From contig CALPYF020000061.1 of assembly GCA_943327755.2 (NCBI GenBank), positions 1 through 15,575 of the forward strand: a stretch of DNA of 15,575 bases, in the 5' to 3' direction. Source of the stretch: Deinococcus hopiensis KR-140. GTDB taxonomy: Bacteria; Deinococcota; Deinococci; Deinococcales; Deinococcaceae. The notes under the pieces are model-generated. The model was given only the letters and a program-made list of their open reading frames with translations. It searched no databases and was not told the origin of the DNA. Each line of letters starts with the position of its first letter. The first letter of the stretch is position 1. Made by a program: the position numbers and the translations under genes. Of this stretch, positions 12,431 through 15,575 are shown piece after piece.

Positions 12431-15214
12431 ATGACGGGGGATGTGCTCACCCAGGCGCGGGAGATCCTGCAGCGGATCTGGGGATATGACGACTTTCGCG
12501 GGACGCAGGGCGACATCGTCCGCACGGTCGCGAGCGGGCAGCACGCCATGGTCCTCATGCCCACGGGTGGCGGGAAGAGCCTGTGCTATCAGGCGCCCAG
12601 TTTGGTGCGCCCTGGCGTGGGCATCGTCGTGTCCCCCCTGATCGCGCTGATGAAGGACCAGGTGGATACCCTGCGGCAGCTCGGCGTGCGAGCGGCATAC
12701 TTGAATTCCACCCTGGCCCCATCTGCTGCCCGTGCCGTAGAACACGCGGTGCAACATGGGCAACTCGACCTCCTGTACATCGCGCCGGAACGCCTCTTGC
12801 TGCCACGCACCCTGGAACTACTCCACCAGGCGCCGATCGCGTTGTTCGCCGTGGACGAGGCGCACTGCGTGTCCCAGTGGGGTCACGATTTCCGCCCGGA
12901 GTACCAGCAACTCAGCGTCCTGGTCCGCGAGTTCCCTGACATCCCCCGCCTTGCCCTGACGGCCACTGCCGACGACCGCACCCGCGCGGATATCCGCCGC
13001 GTGCTGGGCCTGGAGGACGCCCCTGAATTCCTCTCCAGTTTCGACCGCCCGAACATCCAGTACCGGGTGGCCCCCAAGGAGCAGCCCAAAGAGCAGCTGC
13101 TGGACTTCATCCAGACTGAACACCAAGGGGATGCGGGCGTCGTGTACTGCTTGTCCCGGAAGTCCGTCGAGGACACTGCAAAGTGGCTGCAAGAGCAGGG
13201 CCTGCCGGTGGTGGCCTACCATGCGGGACTGTCCCAGGAGGAGCGGAGCCGCGCGCAGGAGCGCTTCCTGAATGACGAGGGCGTGATTGTGGTGGCGACC
13301 GTCGCGTTCGGCATGGGCATCGATAAGCCCAACGTGCGGTTCGTGGCCCACCTCGATCTGCCCAAGAGCATGGAAGGGTATTACCAGGAGACGGGCCGTG
13401 CCGGGCGGGACGGGCTGCCCAGCACCGCGTGGATGGTGTACGGCCTCGCGGACGTCGTGAATGTCCGGCGCATGCTCACCGACAGTGAGGCTCCGCCGGA
13501 CATCAAGCGGGTGGAGGCGGGGAAACTCGACGCGCTCCTGACGTACTGCGAGACGGCCGCGTGTCGCCGGGAAGTCCTGCTGGCGTACTTCGGGGAGGAT
13601 CACCCTGGCGCGTGCGGGAACTGCGACACCTGCCTGAACCCGCCGACCGTGCGGGACATGACCCGGGAGGCGCAGATGGCCCTGTCTGCGGCCGTACGGA
13701 CCGGAAATCGGTACGGGGCGGCGTACCTCACGGACATCCTGATGGGCAAGGACAGCGACAAGAACCGGCGGCATCGGTCCCTGCCCACGTACGGTATCGG
13801 GAAGGACCACGGGCTGCGGGTGTGGCGGAGCGTGCTGCGCCAGCTCGTGAGTCTCGGGTACCTCACGGCGGGCCCGCACAACGGGCTGACGACCACGGCC
13901 AAGTCCCGGTCGATCCTGGCGGGTACGGCGACCCTTCACCTGCGCGAAGACACGCTCGTGGTCCGCCCGACCAAACGGGTGCGGGACGCGGCGCGGGTGG
14001 CGCAGGCCGTGATCGGCGATGAGGACCGGCCGCTGTTCCTGGCGCTGCGCGCGTGGCGGGCCGAGCGCGCCGCGCAGCTGGGCGTTCCGCCGTACGTGGT
14101 GTTCAGCGACACGGCCCTGAAGGCCATCGCGGAACTGCGGCCCGGCAGCCTGCACACGCTGGGGACCGTGCGAGGCATCGGGGAACGGCGGTTGGCGCAG
14201 TACGGGCTTGAGGTGTTGCAGGTGATCCGGGATGGCGTGCATGAGGCCGCGCCGCGACCCCAGGGCACCGTCCAGGCCCACGAGTTCGGTCTGGCACCCA
14301 TCCGGAGCGTGCGGTCAGGCCCAGGTCTGCCTGCACAGCCCAGCGGCCCCCTTCCGTATGTGGAGCGCCCACTCGACGGGGCTCAGGCCCTCGTGCCGCC
14401 TACCAGTGATGATGTGGCGAGAGCACCCGAGCCAGTGGCACAGATGCCGGAAGTCGTGGACATCCTCCACGTCGACGAGGTGGCACCGCGTCCGACTGAA
14501 GTTCAGCCGGACGCCCCCGGGACGTCACCCACCGACGAGGGGCTCACGACGGCGCTGAGTTCACTGCGTCGGGATCTGGCCCGCGAGACGGGGTATGCGG
14601 CGTACCTCATCTTCCCGAATGCGACGCTGGCGGCACTTGCTGAACGTCGGCCGCGGACCATGGCGGACTTTGGTGGCATCGCTGGGTTGGGACCGAAGCG
14701 GATTGAAGCGTACGGGGAACGCATTCTGGCGGCGATCGAGAACGCTGTGCGCTCTCCAGGCAACCCGACTCAAGCAACGGAGTCGCCGGACATCGACGTG
14801 CAGGCTAGTGAGCCTCACCCCTCGACGCCTATTGCCGTTGATCTGCTCTCAATTCCATCACTCGCTCAGGGGCCCGAGACCGCCGTCGAGCCCGCTGCCT
14901 CGCCCGAGCTGTCACCGGCGGTCATGGCGCCGCCCGAGACACGCCCTCGGACGGCCGCTGAGCTGTTGGAACAGGTACGGGTCGCGCTTGAAGGGGATGG
15001 TGGCATCTTAGCCGTGTTGGAGGAACTTGCTGCCCTGCCCGAGATGGTCGGCGGTCTCGATCCGGAGCATGCGAGAAGCGTGCTGGAAACACTGGATGAC
15101 GCGCGAGGCCTGGTCGGCACGCTCGTGGTCCTGCACAAGCGTGGGCAGCGCCGCCTATCGGGGGTCGCACTAGAGTTGGAACGGAGACTAACGCTAAGCC
15201 TCCACGAGGTCTGA
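12431..15214 (+). CDS. recQ: RecQ-family DNA helicase, 3' end replaced by transposon DNA
   Basis: A 927-residue 3'-5' helicase for recombination and fork repair. Motif 0 is YDDFRGTQGDIV (19-30), Walker A PTGGGKS (44-50), DEAH 142-145 with the aromatic-rich loop HCVSQWGHDFR, and motif VI QETGRAGRDG near 320. The zinc-binding CxxxxxC...CGNCDTC and RecQ-C winged helix follow, to about 510. HRDC 1 lies near 530-605 (LRAWRAERAAQLGVPPYVVF) and HRDC 2 near 706-772 (LRRDLARETGYAAYLIFPN), joined by Pro-rich linkers. D. radiodurans RecQ has three HRDC domains; the third part here (about 835-910) is helical but not clearly HRDC. Codon 911 begins exactly at the Tn3-type end, so the last 17 residues are transposon-encoded and the native C-terminus is lost. 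ATG 12431 fits the -10; GTG 12428 is adjacent. Confidence 0.93.
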   Translation: MTGDVLTQAREILQRIWGYDDFRGTQGDIVRTVASGQHAMVLMPTGGGKSLCYQAPSLVRPGVGIVVSPLIALMKDQVDTLRQLGVRAAYLNSTLAPSAARAVEHAVQHGQLDLLYIAPERLLLPRTLELLHQAPIALFAVDEAHCVSQWGHDFRPEYQQLSVLVREFPDIPRLALTATADDRTRADIRRVLGLEDAPEFLSSFDRPNIQYRVAPKEQPKEQLLDFIQTEHQGDAGVVYCLSRKSVEDTAKWLQEQGLPVVAYHAGLSQEERSRAQERFLNDEGVIVVATVAFGMGIDKPNVRFVAHLDLPKSMEGYYQETGRAGRDGLPSTAWMVYGLADVVNVRRMLTDSEAPPDIKRVEAGKLDALLTYCETAACRREVLLAYFGEDHPGACGNCDTCLNPPTVRDMTREAQMALSAAVRTGNRYGAAYLTDILMGKDSDKNRRHRSLPTYGIGKDHGLRVWRSVLRQLVSLGYLTAGPHNGLTTTAKSRSILAGTATLHLREDTLVVRPTKRVRDAARVAQAVIGDEDRPLFLALRAWRAERAAQLGVPPYVVFSDTALKAIAELRPGSLHTLGTVRGIGERRLAQYGLEVLQVIRDGVHEAAPRPQGTVQAHEFGLAPIRSVRSGPGLPAQPSGPLPYVERPLDGAQALVPPTSDDVARAPEPVAQMPEVVDILHVDEVAPRPTEVQPDAPGTSPTDEGLTTALSSLRRDLARETGYAAYLIFPNATLAALAERRPRTMADFGGIAGLGPKRIEAYGERILAAIENAVRSPGNPTQATESPDIDVQASEPHPSTPIAVDLLSIPSLAQGPETAVEPAASPELSPAVMAPPETRPRTAAELLEQVRVALEGDGGILAVLEELAALPEMVGGLDPEHARSVLETLDDARGLVGTLVVLHKRGQRRLSGVALELERRLTLSLHEV
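15161..15198. repeat. 38-bp terminal inverted repeat of Tn3-family transposon
   Basis: Starts GGGGTC and ends ACGCTAAG, with a central TGGAACG. By my recall of the Tn3 end it matches 26 of 38 positions with no gap, including both outer and inner blocks. GGGG is outermost, so the element extends rightward out of the window. The tnpA stop codon (15196-15194) falls within the inner bases, the usual tnpA layout. The 5 bp outside, TATCG (15156-15160), are the predicted target duplication. Confidence 0.8.
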
Positions 15215-15575
15215 CAGGCGCGCTTCAAGCGTGTCTGGGTCACGCAAGGGCCGCAGGCGGCCCCCAGCCAGTTCACCCGGCAGCGTGAAGTCGTAGGTGC
15301 CGAGCATGTTCACATGCTCGAACAAGAGCGGCGAGAGCCGGGTTACATCTTCCGGCGCTGCCGGTTCTCGCGACGCGGCCAACGCCGCCCCCAGATAGCG
15401 CGTGTTCCACAGCACGATGGCGTTCCCCACCAACCCCAGCGCGCCGAGCTGATCCTCCATTCCCTCCCGGTAGCGCTGGCGGACCTCGCCCTTGTGCCCG
15501 TGAAAGACCCGCCGCGCCACCCGGTGCCGACCCTCCCCACGGTTCAGCTGCACCAGGATGCGGCGCCGATAGGCC
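15194..15575 (-). CDS. tnpA: Tn3-family transposase TnpA, C-terminal part
   Basis: The frame enters from beyond the right edge and ends at TAG 15196-15194. It encodes the conserved C-terminal part of Tn3 transposases: YRRRILVQLNRGEGRHRVAR, then HGHKGEVRQRYREGMEDQLG, ALGLVGNAIVLWNTRYL, RLSPLLFEHVNMLGTYDF. The Glu of NRGE is probably the third acidic residue of the DDE site, judging by its distance of about 110 residues from the end. TnpA proteins are about 950-1000 residues, so roughly an eighth is visible. Its stop overlaps the end of the recQ frame by 21 nt on the opposite strand, because recQ now reads into the transposon end. Confidence 0.93.
   Translation of the reverse strand, partial: AYRRRILVQLNRGEGRHRVARRVFHGHKGEVRQRYREGMEDQLGALGLVGNAIVLWNTRYLGAALAASREPAAPEDVTRLSPLLFEHVNMLGTYDFTLPGELAGGRLRPLRDPDTLEARLSDLVEA

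Larger units (their letters stand above)
15161..15575 (-). mobile_element. Left end of a Tn3-family transposon (continues past window)
   Basis: Defined by the 38-bp end at 15161-15198 and the 3' part of a Tn3-type transposase running inward. The remaining genes (resolvase, passengers) and the other end are outside the window. Confidence 0.82.

Noticed and set aside
12818..14281. 487-codon minus-strand frame
   Set aside because: Antisense shadow of recQ with His/Arg/Gln-rich low-complexity translation and no family resemblance.
14935..15160. Third HRDC domain of RecQ
   Set aside because: The segment is helical but lacks the Trp-Arg and aromatic-Val-Ile/Phe pattern that is clear in the two preceding HRDC domains.

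Overview
The window reads like a high-GC Deinococcus replicon (chromosome arm or megaplasmid). The reasons are a RecQ helicase with more than one HRDC domain, a high density of IS and transposon DNA, and several start codons lying 6-7 nt after a TANNNT-type -10 box, the leaderless arrangement described for Deinococcus. The genus call is an inference from content; no rRNA, tRNA or CRISPR is visible.

Left region (1-5162): an envelope and transport block. On the minus strand, two PAP2 phosphatase genes and the start of an OmpR-type response regulator overlap each other in one operon. Divergent from them is a four-helix membrane protein gene. Then come a 51-residue two-helix protein, a decayed 3' remnant of uppP, a FetA/FetB-type metal-export ABC transporter, a small unknown ORF and an eight-helix COG4705-type membrane protein. 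Three promoters here share one architecture, TATACC-N5-TTTAC(C/G)-N9-(T/C)ANNNT: those of the PAP2/regulator operon, the divergent membrane gene and the COG4705-type gene. An 11-bp direct repeat placed next to a weak -10 box is how PhoB/PmrA-class regulators bind, so the regulator at the window's left edge is the obvious candidate. This looks like an undescribed small regulon and is the most interesting signal in the window.

Middle region (5163-10123): a remnant of a small gene family whose intact copy is at 10413-10670, a small DNA-binding protein, and a molybdate locus. The locus has a HTH plus PBP-like regulator, modA, a broken mop (TOBE) gene and modB, with no modC. Next is an XRE regulator/membrane protein pair with an 18-bp operator-like palindrome between its -35 and -10 boxes.

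Right region (10124-15575): an 85-residue hypothetical gene, and an IS4-family element of 1049 bp with perfect 19-bp ends and a 9-bp target duplication, which split a hypothetical gene from its probable terminator. recQ follows, with an inverted repeat in its promoter. A Tn3-family transposon enters from the right. Its 38-bp end lies inside the recQ reading frame, so the last 17 RecQ residues are encoded by transposon DNA.
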